Shown piece after piece: positions 16,813-26,310 of a stretch of DNA of 64,000 nucleotides. Positions within the stretch are counted from its first letter, which is position 1, and each line of letters opens with the position of its first letter. The translations under genes were made by a program, and so were the position numbers. Under the pieces are notes generated by a model that searched no databases, was not told where the DNA came from, and saw nothing but the letters and a program-made list of their open reading frames with translations. The DNA comes from Bradyrhizobium barranii subsp. barranii (lineage in GTDB: Bacteria > Pseudomonadota > Alphaproteobacteria > Rhizobiales > Xanthobacteraceae): positions 3,517,501-3,581,500 of the forward strand of contig NZ_CP086136.1 in the NCBI RefSeq assembly GCF_017565645.3, written 5' to 3'.

Positions 16813-17958
16813 ATGAGACTGACGAGACGCGACTTCGCGGCCGGAATTGCTGCCGGCATTGCCGCGCCATACCTCATCAAGAGCGCGCATGCGCAAGGCG
16901 CCACCATCAAGATCGGCATGTGCGCGCCCGTCACCGGTCCCGCCGCTGAATCCGGCGGTTACGCCATCAAGGGCGCCAAGCTCGCGCTCGAAGCTGTGAA
17001 CAAAGCCGGCGGTATCCTGGGAAAACAAGGCGAGTTGATCGTCGAGGACGACCAGACCACCAATCCCGGCATCGTGCTCGCTTTCTCCAAGCTCGCCGCG
17101 CAGTCCGACATCGTCGGGTTCCTCGGCTCGATCCGTTCGACCCAGGTGCACGCGATGGCGCCCGACGTGATCAAGCTTGGCAAGCCCGTGATGATCGGCG
17201 GCACCGATCCGAACCTCACCCACATGGGCAATCAGTGGCTGTTCCGCTGCCGCCCCAATGACAGCTATTCCGGTCGCGTCATCGCCGAATACGGCGTCAA
17301 TACGCTCGGCAAGAAAAAGTGGGCCGTGCTGCACTCGACCGACGCTTTTGGCACCGCCGGCGGCAAGGCGTTGACCGCCGCGCTCGAAAAGCTCGGTGCC
17401 CCCTCGGTGCTCGACCAAGGCTACGCCAACCAGAGCCAGGACTTCACCCCGGTCGTGCTCGCGATCAAGCAGTCGGGTGCCGACATTCTCGGCTCATACT
17501 TCACCTTCGAGAACGATCTCGGCATCTTCGCCCGGCAGCTCCGTCAGCTCGGCGTGAACATTCCCTGGGTCGGCTCGCCCTCGATCGTCAACATCACCGC
17601 GCTGAAACTCGCGGGTCCCGCGCTGTACAATACATATGGCGTTGCCGATTATGCCGAGAATTCCAGCGAAGGCTCGAAGGCGTTCGGCAAGATCTACCGT
17701 GATGCGGTCAAGGTCGCGCCCGACAACCAGAGCTCCTGGACCTTCGACGCCATCAGCGTCTTGTCGGCGGCCATCAACAAGGCCGGCACGACCGATTCGG
17801 CCAAGGTCCGCGAAGCCATCCTCGCGATCAAGAAGTTCCCGGGTGCCGAGGGCGAATACAATTTCGACCAGAACGGCGATGGTCTCCACGGCTACAACAT
17901 CGTGAAGAACGAGAAGGGCAACATCGTCTTCGACAAGCACATCGAGTTCAACGACTGA
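16813..17958 (+). CDS. Liv-type ABC transporter periplasmic binding protein
   Basis: A 381-residue type-I periplasmic binding protein of the branched-chain amino-acid/amide/aromatic group. The leader contains a Tat-like motif TRRDFAAG at 4-11, an Ala/Ile-rich core and cleavage near SAHA (26). The mature part starts TIKIGMCAPVTGPAAE, the standard first strand of this fold. AGGGAGGA precedes the ATG. It heads an operon with permeases and ATPases and follows hpaR, so an aromatic acid is one possible ligand; downstream sugar-acid-type enzymes offer an alternative. A hairpin after the stop may raise its expression over the rest. Confidence 0.92.
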   Translation: MRLTRRDFAAGIAAGIAAPYLIKSAHAQGATIKIGMCAPVTGPAAESGGYAIKGAKLALEAVNKAGGILGKQGELIVEDDQTTNPGIVLAFSKLAAQSDIVGFLGSIRSTQVHAMAPDVIKLGKPVMIGGTDPNLTHMGNQWLFRCRPNDSYSGRVIAEYGVNTLGKKKWAVLHSTDAFGTAGGKALTAALEKLGAPSVLDQGYANQSQDFTPVVLAIKQSGADILGSYFTFENDLGIFARQLRQLGVNIPWVGSPSIVNITALKLAGPALYNTYGVADYAENSSEGSKAFGKIYRDAVKVAPDNQSSWTFDAISVLSAAINKAGTTDSAKVREAILAIKKFPGAEGEYNFDQNGDGLHGYNIVKNEKGNIVFDKHIEFND

Positions 17959-17969
17959 CGTTGAAGCGG

Positions 17970-17993
17970 CCTCCCCGATTTCGATCGGGGAGG
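17970..17993 (+). terminator. Hairpin with TTCG loop after the binding-protein gene
   Basis: A perfect 10-bp stem, CCTCCCCGAT and its complement, with loop TTCG, lies 12 bases after the binding-protein stop and 48 bases before livH. There is no T-run. Such stems between the binding-protein and permease genes usually stabilise the upstream mRNA or end part of the transcripts. Confidence 0.6.
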
Positions 17994-18041
17994 TCGAACC
18001 GTCTTTCGGCGAACGCATCCGACCTCCAACAGAAGCTTGTC

Positions 18042-18914
18042 ATGGATCTCGCCCTACAACTCCTTTTTACCGGCATCGGTATCGGCGCCGTCTACGCGCT
18101 CGTCGCGCTCGGCTTCGTGCTGATCTTCCGTGCCACCAATGTGGTGAATTTTGCCCAGGGCGAATTCTCCATGGTCGCGGCCTATCTGATGGTCGTCGCG
18201 GTCGAAGCCGGTCTGCCCTATTGGGCGGCCTTCATCGTCGCGCTGCTCGGCATGGCGCTGCTCGGTGTCATCTTCAATCTCGGCGTCTATTATCCGCTGC
18301 GCCACCGCACCTATCTGCCTGTGATCATCGCCACCATCGGCGCCTCGATCCTGCTCGCCAATTCCGTGCTCGCGATCTACGGCCCGCAGCCGCAGGTGCT
18401 GGAAGGCTGGTTTGAGACGCCGGGCATTCAGGTCGGCCCGGTCTATCTCGACAGCCAGTATCTGCTGATCATCGGCGTCACCATCTGTCTCGTGATCTTC
18501 AATTTCTGGTTCTTCGAGAAGACGCTGCTCGGCAAGAAGCTGCAGGCGACCTCGCAGGACAAGGAAATGGCCTCGCTGCTCGGCATTTCCGTCTCCACCA
18601 TGATCATGATCACTTTCATCTATTCGGCGGTGCTTGGCGGACTTGCCGGCATCCTCGTCGCGCCCGTGCTGTTCGTCTCGATCCAGATGGGCTCGACGAT
18701 CGCGCTGAAGGCGTTCGCGGCCACCATCATCGGCGGCTTCGGCGACGTTGCCGGCGCCATCATCGGCGGTCTCGCGCTCGGCGTGATCGAGACCTTTGGT
18801 GCGGCCTATATCTCGGTGCCCTACAAGGACGGCTTCGCCTTCCTGGTGCTGGTCGCCTTCCTGATCTTCCGGCCGCAAGGCATCTTCGGCGAACGCGTGG
18901 CGGAAAAGGCATGA
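18042..18914 (+). CDS. livH: Liv-type ABC transporter permease LivH
   Basis: A 290-residue inner-membrane permease of the LivH family with about eight hydrophobic segments. The conserved LIFRATNVVNFAQGEF stretch is near residues 27-42, and GGFGDVAGAIIGG lies in the C-terminal third. The ATG at 18042 is used because the upstream in-frame extension to 17961 runs through the hairpin region and is not membrane-like. It overlaps the next gene by ATGA. It forms the channel with the LivM domain of the fused protein. Confidence 0.93.
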   Translation: MDLALQLLFTGIGIGAVYALVALGFVLIFRATNVVNFAQGEFSMVAAYLMVVAVEAGLPYWAAFIVALLGMALLGVIFNLGVYYPLRHRTYLPVIIATIGASILLANSVLAIYGPQPQVLEGWFETPGIQVGPVYLDSQYLLIIGVTICLVIFNFWFFEKTLLGKKLQATSQDKEMASLLGISVSTMIMITFIYSAVLGGLAGILVAPVLFVSIQMGSTIALKAFAATIIGGFGDVAGAIIGGLALGVIETFGAAYISVPYKDGFAFLVLVAFLIFRPQGIFGERVAEKA

Positions 18915-20688
18915 GCGCACCCAGCGACAACATGCCGATCCCGGCGCCCGCCATCCGTTCGAAACCGCTCGTGATCCGGCACCTGCCGTACTTCATCGGC
19001 GCGGCGATCCTGGTCGCGCTCGCGGCCAACATGCGCTTCGACGGATACGTCCATAACATCCTGCTGCAGGCCACCACGTTCTCGATCGCGGTGTTCGGCC
19101 TCTCGGTCGTGCTCGGCCTGTGCGGCCAGATCAATCTGGCGCAGGCGGCGTTCTTCGGGCTCGGCGCCTATGCGGTCGGCATGGGCACGACGGATCTGCA
19201 GCTCAGCTTCTGGCTGTGTCTCGTCGGCGGCTGCGTGATCTCGCTGCTCGCGGGCGCGTTCCTCGGCAGTCCACGCTGCGGCTCGGCGGCCATTATCTTG
19301 CGATGGTGACGATCTCGTTCCAGCAGATCGTCACGCTGGTGATGATCAACGCGATCTGGCTCACGCGCGGTCCCGACGGCGTCCCCAACATTAAGCGTCC
19401 CGACCTGTTCCAGTCGTCGCAGAGCTATCTCGCCTTCTGCGTGGCGATGCTCGCGATCGTCGGCTACCTGGTCTGGCATCTCTCCGACACCGAGCTCGGC
19501 CGCGCCATGCGCGCCGTGCGCGACAACGAGCTCGCGGCCGGCGTCAACGGCATCGACGTCTTCCGCACCAAGATCTACGCCTTCGCGCTCTGTGCGCTGC
19601 TCGGCGGACTCGCGGGCGGATTGTTCGCCGGCGGCTTCGCCTATGTCAGCCCCGATCAGTTCTCCTTTGCGGAATCGATCGTGTTCCTGACCATGTCGCT
19701 GCTCGGCGGCGTGGCCTCGCCGATCGGTTCTGCCATCGGCACGGGTCTCTTGATCCTGATCCCGGAATGGCTGCGCTTCCTCAAGAGCGTACCGGGCCTG
19801 TATCTCGCAATCTACGGCCTGTTCGTGATCCTGATCATCCGCTTCATGCCCGACGGCATCTGGGGCTTTGTTGCGGACGCCTTCACGCGCTGGCGCGCCA
19901 AGATCAAGGCGCCGCCGGCAGCGGCTGCCCTGCAATTGAAGCCGGCGACGATCGGCGGCGACACGGTGCTGGAAGTCACCGGCCTGTCGAAGCATTTCGG
20001 CGGTCTCAAGGCCGTCGACGGCGTCGACATCGCCGTGAAGCGCGGCGGCGTGCATGCGCTGATCGGTCCGAACGGCTCGGGCAAGACCACGACGCTCAAC
20101 GTGCTCTCGGGTCTCTATGAAGCGACAGCCGGCAGGATCGTGCTCGACGGCACCGACATCACCCACATGCCGCCGCATCAGCGCACGGCTTCTGGTCTCG
20201 GCCGCACGTTCCAGAACATTCGCCTGTTCCGTTCGATGACGGCGCTGGAGAATGTCGAGATCGGCGCCGAGCGGCCCGGCAACACCATGGTCGGGAAGGG
20301 CGACGACGCCCTGACTGAGCGGGCGATGGAGGCGCTGACCTTCGTCGGCCTCGGCAGCCGCGCCAACGAGCTGATCTCGAGCTTCTCCTACGGCCATCAG
20401 CGGCTGATCGAGATCGCCCGTGCGCTCGCGTCGAACCCGACGCTGCTGCTGCTCGACGAGCCGGCGGCCGGCCTCAACTCGACCGAGAAGCTGGAGCTGC
20501 ACGAGCTGCTCAAGCGCATCGCGGCGCAGGGCCTGACCATCCTGATCATCGATCACGACATGACGCTGGTCTCGGAAGCGGCCCAGCACATCACCGTGCT
20601 CAACTTCGGACGCCGTATCGCGGACGGCGAATCCCTGGCCGTGCTGCGTCATCCCGACGTCGTCTCCGCCTATCTCGGGAGCGAATGA
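18911..20688 (+). pseudogene. LivM-LivG fusion (permease plus ATPase), interrupted by a one-base frameshift
   Basis: A LivM permease is fused to a LivG ATPase, about 592 residues once one base is restored. Frame 1 runs 18911-19309 (LivM N-terminus, GLCGQINLAQAAFFGLGAY) and would stop after 132 residues. The conserved continuation STLRLGGHYLAMVTISFQQ is in another frame and leads, without a stop, through the ATPase: Walker A GPNGSGKTT, signature FSYGHQR, Walker B LLLLDEP. The frames cross at about 19265-19270, where GGC-AG-TCC lacks one base; GGC-AAG-TCC would restore Gly-Lys-Ser. It is either a true inactivating deletion or a sequencing error; intact neighbours favour the latter. It overlaps livF by 4 bases. 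Confidence 0.88.
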
Positions 20689-21416
20689 TGCCGTTGCTCG
20701 AAATCCGCAATCTGGTGGTGCGCTACGGCGAGATCGAAGCGCTGCGCGGGGTGACCTGCGCGGTGGAGCAGGGGCAGGTGGTGACGCTGCTCGGGGCCAA
20801 CGGCGCCGGCAAGTCCACGACCTTGCGCGCCATCTCCGGCCTCGCCAAGCCGACCTCCGGCGACATCCTGTTCGACGGCAAGTCGATCGCAGGTCTTGGT
20901 CCGGAAGCGATCGTCCGCATGGGCATCTCGCACGTACCGGAAGGCCGCAGGGTATTCCCGGGTCTCACCGTGAAAGAGAACATCATGCTCGGCGCGTCCA
21001 ATCGCCGGGCGCCGACCTCGGAGATCTCGCGGGAGGCGGACGCGATGTTCGACCTGTTCCCTGACATCCGGAAGTTCACCAACGCGCTCGGCTGGACGCT
21101 GTCCGGCGGCCAGTTGCAGATGGTCGCGGTTGCGCGCGGCTTGATGGCCAAGCCGCGGCTGTTGTTGCTCGACGAGCCCTCGCTTGGTCTTGCGCCCGTC
21201 ATCGTGCAGGCCGTGTTCAAGATCATCTCGGAGATCCGGCGCAACACGACGGTGCTGCTCGTCGAGCAGAATGCGCGCATGGGCCTGTCGGTGGCCGATT
21301 ACGGCTATGTGCTCGAAACCGGCCGCATCGTGCTGGGTGGCAAGCCCGACGCGCTCTGGGGCAACGAAGCGATCCGCGCCGCCTATCTCGGCGGCCATGC
21401 CAAGGTGAGTGCCTAA
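20685..21416 (+). CDS. livF: Liv-type ABC transporter ATPase LivF
   Basis: A 243-residue ABC ATPase. It shows Walker A GANGAGKS at about 37-44, HVPEGRRVFPGLTV typical of LivF, the ABC signature LSGGQLQM at about 146, Walker B LLLLDEPSLG, and the switch His replaced in context by VEQNA, as usual for the family. It starts within the stop of the preceding fusion (ATGA), completing a binding protein-LivH-LivMG-LivF importer. An Ldh-family dehydrogenase gene follows after 17 bases, tying transport to catabolism. Confidence 0.94.
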   Translation: MMPLLEIRNLVVRYGEIEALRGVTCAVEQGQVVTLLGANGAGKSTTLRAISGLAKPTSGDILFDGKSIAGLGPEAIVRMGISHVPEGRRVFPGLTVKENIMLGASNRRAPTSEISREADAMFDLFPDIRKFTNALGWTLSGGQLQMVAVARGLMAKPRLLLLDEPSLGLAPVIVQAVFKIISEIRRNTTVLLVEQNARMGLSVADYGYVLETGRIVLGGKPDALWGNEAIRAAYLGGHAKVSA

Positions 21417-21433
21417 ACGGGAGATATTTCGCG

Positions 21434-22519
21434 ATGGTCACGATCCAGGTCCAGAACCTCATCGACTTCGTCGGCGAGGTGTTCGGCCACGCGGACTCCT
21501 CGCCGGAGGAAGCGAAGCGGATCGCGACCTATCTCACCACGGCCAATCTCACCGGCCATGACAGCCACGGCGTGATCCGCGTGCCCGTCTACATCCGCTG
21601 GCTGAAGACCGGCTTCGTGGTCCCGAACCAGACGGCGGAGGTCGTGGTCGACACGCCCTCGCTCGCGGTGGTCGACGGCAAGTTCGGCTACGGCCAGACC
21701 GTGACGCCGCAAGCGGTCCGGATCGGCATCGAGAAATGCAAGAAGGCGGGCCTAGCCGCTGTTGCGCTGCGCAATGCCGGCCATATCGGCCGCGTCGGCG
21801 ATTGGGCCGAGATGGCCGCCGCCGAAGGGTTGGTCTCCGTGCATTTCGTCAATGCCGCCGGCTCGCTGCTGGTGGCGCCGTTCGGCGGCGTCGAGAAGCG
21901 GCTCTCCACCGCGCCTTACTGCGTCGGCATCCCGCGCGAGGGGCAGGATCCGATCGTGCTGGATTTTGCCACCTCGGTCGTCGCCGAAGGCAAGGTGCTG
22001 GTCGCAAGCCGCGGCGGCAAGAAGCTGCCGAAGGGCGCGCTGGTCGATGCCGACGGGACCCTGAGCGAGGACCCGACCGTGCTCTACGGGCCCTTCACGC
22101 CGGAAGGGCCGCGCGATCACACCAAGGGCACCGGCGCGATCCGCGCCTTCGGCGACCACAAAGGCTCGGGCCTCGCCTTCATGTGCGAGCTGCTCGGCGG
22201 CGCGCTGACCGGAACCGGGGCCACCTCGGGCGGCCGCCGCTTCGCCAACGGCATGCTGGCGTTCTATGTCGATCCGAAGGTGATCGATACCTCCCATGTG
22301 TTCGACGCAGAGGTATCGCGCTATACCGACTTCATCCGCGCCACCAAGCCGATGGCGGGAGTCGATCAGGTGCTGATTCCCGGCGATCCCGAGCGGAAAA
22401 CCCGGGCCGAGCGCACCAAGAACGGCATCCCCTTGCCGGATGACACCTGGGCGGCAATAGTGAACACCGCCCGCGAGGTCGGCGTCAGCGAAGTCAGCAT
22501 CCAGCGGGCGACCGCATAG
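21434..22519 (+). CDS. Malate/L-lactate (Ldh) family NAD(P)-dependent dehydrogenase
   Basis: A 361-residue member of the MDH2/LDH2 family, which includes malate, ureidoglycolate, sulfolactate and 2,3-diketogulonate reductases. The signature HDSHGVIRVP near residue 37 and RNAGHIGRVGDWAE near 112, with the likely catalytic His, are both present, as is FMCELLGGALTG near 256. It lies directly behind livF and ahead of an aldolase and a UxaA-type dehydratase, so it probably reduces or oxidises a 2-oxo or 2-hydroxy acid in the same pathway. The family does not reveal the substrate. Confidence 0.88.
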   Translation: MVTIQVQNLIDFVGEVFGHADSSPEEAKRIATYLTTANLTGHDSHGVIRVPVYIRWLKTGFVVPNQTAEVVVDTPSLAVVDGKFGYGQTVTPQAVRIGIEKCKKAGLAAVALRNAGHIGRVGDWAEMAAAEGLVSVHFVNAAGSLLVAPFGGVEKRLSTAPYCVGIPREGQDPIVLDFATSVVAEGKVLVASRGGKKLPKGALVDADGTLSEDPTVLYGPFTPEGPRDHTKGTGAIRAFGDHKGSGLAFMCELLGGALTGTGATSGGRRFANGMLAFYVDPKVIDTSHVFDAEVSRYTDFIRATKPMAGVDQVLIPGDPERKTRAERTKNGIPLPDDTWAAIVNTAREVGVSEVSIQRATA

Positions 22520-22524
22520 GTCTT

Positions 22525-22547
22525 GCGTCATTGCGAGCGTAGCGCGG
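22525..22547. repeat. Fragment of the GTCATTGCGAG repeat family
   Basis: GCGTCATTGCGAGCG matches one arm of the palindrome at 7695-7780 but no second arm follows. It is probably a decayed copy in the gap before the aldolase gene. Confidence 0.35.
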
Positions 22548-22647
22548 AGCCTCGGTTCGCGGTAACAGCAGAGCCGTGCTGTCGCGGCGCTCGTCATGGT
22601 GACGAAGGTCCAAACAACGGTCCAAGCAACAAAAGAAGGAAGGCAAC

Positions 22648-23424
22648 GTGGCGAACAAGGTCAAGGAAATCTGGAAGTCGGGCAAGGCCGTGGTCAACGC
22701 GTGGCTCGCGATTCCCTCCGGCTTCTCGGCCGAGATGATCGCGCAATGCGGCTTCGACAGCGTCACCGTCGACATGCAGCACGGCGTGCAGGACTATCTC
22801 TCGATGGTGCAGTGCTTCCAGGCGATGGATAAGCATCCCGTGACCCCGATGGTCCGCGTGCCCTGGAACGAGCCCGGCATCATCGGCAAGGTGCTCGACG
22901 GCGGCGCCTATGGCGTGATCTGCCCGATGGTCAACACGGCGCAGGAGGCCAAGAACCTCGTGTCGTATTCCAAGTATCCGCCGCAGGGCGTCCGCTCCAA
23001 CGGCCCGATCCGCGCCGGCATGTACGGCACCGCGGGCTCCTACCAGAAGACCGCGAATGCCGACACCATCCTGCTGCCGATGATGGAGACCAGGACGGCG
23101 GTCGAGAACATGGAAGCGATCCTCGACGTCGAGGGCATCGACGGCGTCTATATCGGCCCGTCCGACCTCGGCTTCTCCTACGGCCTCGAGCCCAAGCTCG
23201 ACCGCAGCGAGCCCGAGATCCTCGCGATCTACGACAAGATCATCAAGGAATGCGCCAAGCGCGGTCTCAACCCGGGCATCCATTGCCGCGGCGCGGAAGG
23301 TGCGGCGCGTGCGATCAACATGGGCTTCAAGCTGGTGACGTTGTCCAACGAAGTCGGCCTGATGACGACCTACGCCAAGATGCAGGTCAACGCGACCCGC
23401 AAGGATTCGGCCGGGAAGGCCTGA
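22648..23424 (+). CDS. HpcH/HpaI-family class II aldolase
   Basis: A 258-residue TIM-barrel aldolase that splits 4-hydroxy-2-oxo acids into pyruvate and an aldehyde. Family marks are VDMQHGVQDY at about 42-51 (catalytic His), the RVPWNEPG turn at about 71-78, VICPMVNTAQEA, QIETR-like MMETRTA, and DGVYIGPSDL, which holds a metal and phosphate-like site. Start is a GTG behind AGAAGGAAGG. It could serve as HpaI for the homoprotocatechuate genes 7 kb away, or as the aldarate aldolase (GarL-like) for the adjoining dehydratase. Immediate context favours the second use, but the first cannot be excluded. Confidence 0.88.
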   Translation: MANKVKEIWKSGKAVVNAWLAIPSGFSAEMIAQCGFDSVTVDMQHGVQDYLSMVQCFQAMDKHPVTPMVRVPWNEPGIIGKVLDGGAYGVICPMVNTAQEAKNLVSYSKYPPQGVRSNGPIRAGMYGTAGSYQKTANADTILLPMMETRTAVENMEAILDVEGIDGVYIGPSDLGFSYGLEPKLDRSEPEILAIYDKIIKECAKRGLNPGIHCRGAEGAARAINMGFKLVTLSNEVGLMTTYAKMQVNATRKDSAGKA

Positions 23425-23427
23425 TCT

Positions 23428-23560
23428 CGTGTCCCGGACGCGATGCGGCGCATAGCGCCGCTTCGCAGAGCCGGGACCCAGTTGCTTGCGAAAGAAACGA
23501 CACATGGGGCCCCGGCTCAGCAGCGCACCGTTTCACGCTGCGCTGCGTCCGGGGCACGAT
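23428..23560. repeat. Palindromic intergenic repeat, GTCCCGGACGC family
   Basis: The arm beginning CGTGTCCCGGACGC near 23428 is imperfectly complementary to the arm ending GCGTCCGGGGCACG near 23558, with inner GAGCCGGGACCCA and TGGGGCCCCGGCTC also pairing. It fills the gap between the aldolase and dehydratase genes. Confidence 0.65.
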
Positions 23561-23583
23561 AGTTTTGATACAGGAGACCTGCC

Positions 23584-25107
23584 ATGACCATCAGCCCCGT
23601 CATTCGCCTCCATCCCGATGATGGCGTGCTGATCGCGCGCGCGAGCCTGCCGCCGGGAACATTGGTTGCCGACGGCGTGACCACGGTCGAACGTATTCCC
23701 TCCGGCCACAAGGTCGCGATCAAGCCGATCGCAGTGGGCGAGCCGGTCAGGCGCTACGGCCAGATCATCGGCTTTGCGACGGTGCCGATCGCGCCGGGCC
23801 AGCACGTGCATACGCAGAACTGCGGCATGGGCGATTTTTCCAAGGACTATGCCTATTGCGCCGACGTCAAGCCGACGCCGAACTTCGACCTGCCGGCGAC
23901 CTTCGAGGGCATCCGTCGCCCGGACGGCCGCGTCGCCACGCGCAACTATATCGGCATCCTCACCTCGGTGAATTGCAGCGCGCATGTCGCAAGCCTCGTC
24001 GCCGACGTCTTCAAGAAGAATCCGTTCACCGGCGATAATCCTCTCGCCGACTTTCCCAATGTCGACGGCGTGGTCGCGCTGACCCACAAGACCGGCTGCG
24101 GCATGACGCAGAACGAGCCGCTGGCGCTGCTCCGCCGCACGCTCGGCGGCTATGCGCGACATGTCAACTTCTCCCACGTCATCGTGCTTGGGCTGGGCTG
24201 CGAGGTGAACCAGATCGGCGGCCTGATGGAGGAGCAGAAGCTCGCCGGCCGCCTGCGCGCGATGGACATCCAGGAGGTCGGCGGCACCCGCAAGACGGTG
24301 GAAGCGGGTATTGCCTTCGTGCGTGAAGCTCTCGCAGACTCCAACAAGGTCAAGCGCGAATCCGTGCCCGTGAGCGAACTCACCGTGGCCCTGCAATGCG
24401 GCGGCTCGGACGGCTATTCCGGCGTATCCGCGAATCCGGCGCTTGGGGCCGCCAGCGATCTCATCGTCCGTCACGGCGGCACCGTGATCCTGTCCGAGAC
24501 GCCGGAGACCTACGGCGCCGAGCATCTGCTCACGCGCCGCGCCGTCAGCCGCGAGGTCGGCGAGAAGCTGGTCGATCTCATGCGCTGGTGGGACGCGTAT
24601 ACCGAGCGCGAGGGCGCCGAGATGAACGCCAATCCGAGCCCCGGCAACAAGGCCGGCGGCCTCACCACCATTTTGGAGAAATCGCTCGGCGCGATGGCCA
24701 AGGCCGGCACCACCAATCTCGTCGACGTGCTGCGCTATGCCGAGCCCATCACCAAGAAGGGTTTCATCTTCATGGACACGCCCGGCTACGATCCGGTCGC
24801 GGCGACCGGCCAGGTCGCCGGCGGTGCCAATCTGGTCTGCTTCACCACCGGCCGCGGCAGCGTGTTCGGCTGCAAGCCGGCGCCCTCGATCAAGCTCGCC
24901 ACCAACACGCCCATGTACAAGCGCATGGAAGAGGACATGGACGTCAATTGCGGCACCATCCTCGAAGGCGAGGAGAGCGTCGAGCAATGCGGCCAGCGCA
25001 TCTTCGAGCTCATCCTGAAGACGGCGTCCGGACAGCCGACCAAGAGCGAGAGCTTCGATTTCGGCGGTGCCGAATTCGCGCCCTGGGTGCTCGGGGCGAC
25101 GATGTGA
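23584..25107 (+). CDS. UxaA/GarD-family sugar-acid dehydratase
   Basis: A 507-residue altronate/galactarate dehydratase family protein with an N-terminal SAF domain (about 1-85, HPDDGVLIARASLPPGT) joined to the UxaA catalytic domain. Family stretches include THKTGCGMTQNEP near 168, CGGSDGYSG near 272, ANPSPGNKAGGLTTI near 348, and FTTGRGSVFG and MDVNCGTILEGEE towards the C-terminus; the conserved cysteines fit a metal site. The length matches GarD and single-chain UxaA. Upstream aldolase and dehydrogenase genes suggest breakdown of an aldarate or related hydroxy-acid. SuyAB sulfolactate lyases share the fold and are an alternative reading. Confidence 0.88.
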   Translation: MTISPVIRLHPDDGVLIARASLPPGTLVADGVTTVERIPSGHKVAIKPIAVGEPVRRYGQIIGFATVPIAPGQHVHTQNCGMGDFSKDYAYCADVKPTPNFDLPATFEGIRRPDGRVATRNYIGILTSVNCSAHVASLVADVFKKNPFTGDNPLADFPNVDGVVALTHKTGCGMTQNEPLALLRRTLGGYARHVNFSHVIVLGLGCEVNQIGGLMEEQKLAGRLRAMDIQEVGGTRKTVEAGIAFVREALADSNKVKRESVPVSELTVALQCGGSDGYSGVSANPALGAASDLIVRHGGTVILSETPETYGAEHLLTRRAVSREVGEKLVDLMRWWDAYTEREGAEMNANPSPGNKAGGLTTILEKSLGAMAKAGTTNLVDVLRYAEPITKKGFIFMDTPGYDPVAATGQVAGGANLVCFTTGRGSVFGCKPAPSIKLATNTPMYKRMEEDMDVNCGTILEGEESVEQCGQRIFELILKTASGQPTKSESFDFGGAEFAPWVLGATM

Positions 25108-25120
25108 GGCTACGCGGCAG

Positions 25121-26047
25121 TTACGGAATGGTGACCGACAACGCCCGGAAGTAGCTTGCCGGAACATGGTCGCGCACGAAGCCGGGCAGTACGTCGGATT
25201 GGTCGAGCGTCCGCGGGTCGATGTCGCTGAGTTCCTCGATGCTTGGGATCTTCAGGTGGAAATTGCCTCCGGTAAGAAGGGTACCAAGCCCGACTAGGTT
25301 GAAGCTGGGGTCGTTTCCCTCTTTCGACGCCGGCACCTGACCTGCGAAGGTCGAGCCAGACGCGCAACGCAGCATTCGGCCGACGTGGCGGAAGTTGCCT
25401 CGCAGGCTGGGTGGAACGGCCGGGACGATGTCGTTACCGTTGACGAGCCGGAACGTGCTTTCGCTGAGAGGCTCGTACGCTTCAAAGAAAGCCTGACCGC
25501 CGGTTCGCGGCCCGCCAAACGTGTAAATGGCGGTTGCCTGCAGGCCAACATCCAACGCCCGCAGTGCTGAGATATTTGCCAAGGCGCCGCCCATGCTGTG
25601 TCCAGTAAAGAAGAGCGGCTGTCCGGCGCCGCCACTCCTGATCGCGACTTCGATGTCTGATCGGACTGCATCGACGGCTTCGGCAAATCCCTTGTGAAGA
25701 ACATTTTGACTTGGTGCGAGGGTGAAGTCGGTGATCCAATCCTTGATACTGAGCGGATCGGTGCCGGAGAGTGTGACGAAAGTCGCGCCGCGTCCGACGG
25801 CGACAATGAAGCGGGCTTTTGGCGGTACCAAACCTGTGGCGGGCGTGTCGGCACCGAAGCCGCGCATCTCTAGCCCGAGTGCCTTCAGGATATTGTCTAC
25901 CTTGTCGCGGTCGTCGGTCTCGTAGACGAGCTGCGACAACCACATCATGGCTTGCGCGTTTCCCGGTGTGAAATCTGGAGTGACCGTGAAACCATCGAGC
26001 GCGTCGGCGCGATAGGAAGCCCGCGGGAATCTGACCAGAAAGCTCAT
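25121..26047 (-). CDS. Class 3 lipase-like alpha/beta hydrolase
   Basis: A 308-residue lipase (class 3) family protein. The nucleophile elbow is GHSMGGALA with Ser151, the likely acid is Asp near 206 in NGNDIVPAVPP, and a His (HVGR, about 220) or one further on completes the triad. The strand before the elbow and FVTLSGTDP, the oxyanion-side segment, are typical. No clear signal peptide. The ATG at 26047 is favoured because GAGGAG lies 9 bases upstream; ATGs at 26056 and 26104 are possible. It diverges from the transglutaminase operon and converges with the dehydratase gene. The natural ester is unknown. Confidence 0.85.
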   Translation of the reverse strand: MSFLVRFPRASYRADALDGFTVTPDFTPGNAQAMMWLSQLVYETDDRDKVDNILKALGLEMRGFGADTPATGLVPPKARFIVAVGRGATFVTLSGTDPLSIKDWITDFTLAPSQNVLHKGFAEAVDAVRSDIEVAIRSGGAGQPLFFTGHSMGGALANISALRALDVGLQATAIYTFGGPRTGGQAFFEAYEPLSESTFRLVNGNDIVPAVPPSLRGNFRHVGRMLRCASGSTFAGQVPASKEGNDPSFNLVGLGTLLTGGNFHLKIPSIEELSDIDPRTLDQSDVLPGFVRDHVPASYFRALSVTIP

Positions 26048-26310
26048 CGGAAACATCTCCTCTTTCAGGCCGCGCCACGCGTCGATACGTTGCGCGGCAA
26101 CCATTACGAACGGGAGAGTCCATCATGCGCAAAGCGGCGCGTCGGGCGTGGCTTGTGAAGGCAATGGTTCATTCGATCATAGGTAGATCACTTCGGCAAG
26201 TGTAACTCGCAGATCAGCCCGCGGCGTAGGCAACCCGTGCCCGTTGTTAGTGCTTGATCCCACCCGGAACCGGTGTTCTGCTCAAAAAAGCTGCTGGAGC
26301 ACCGCACCCC

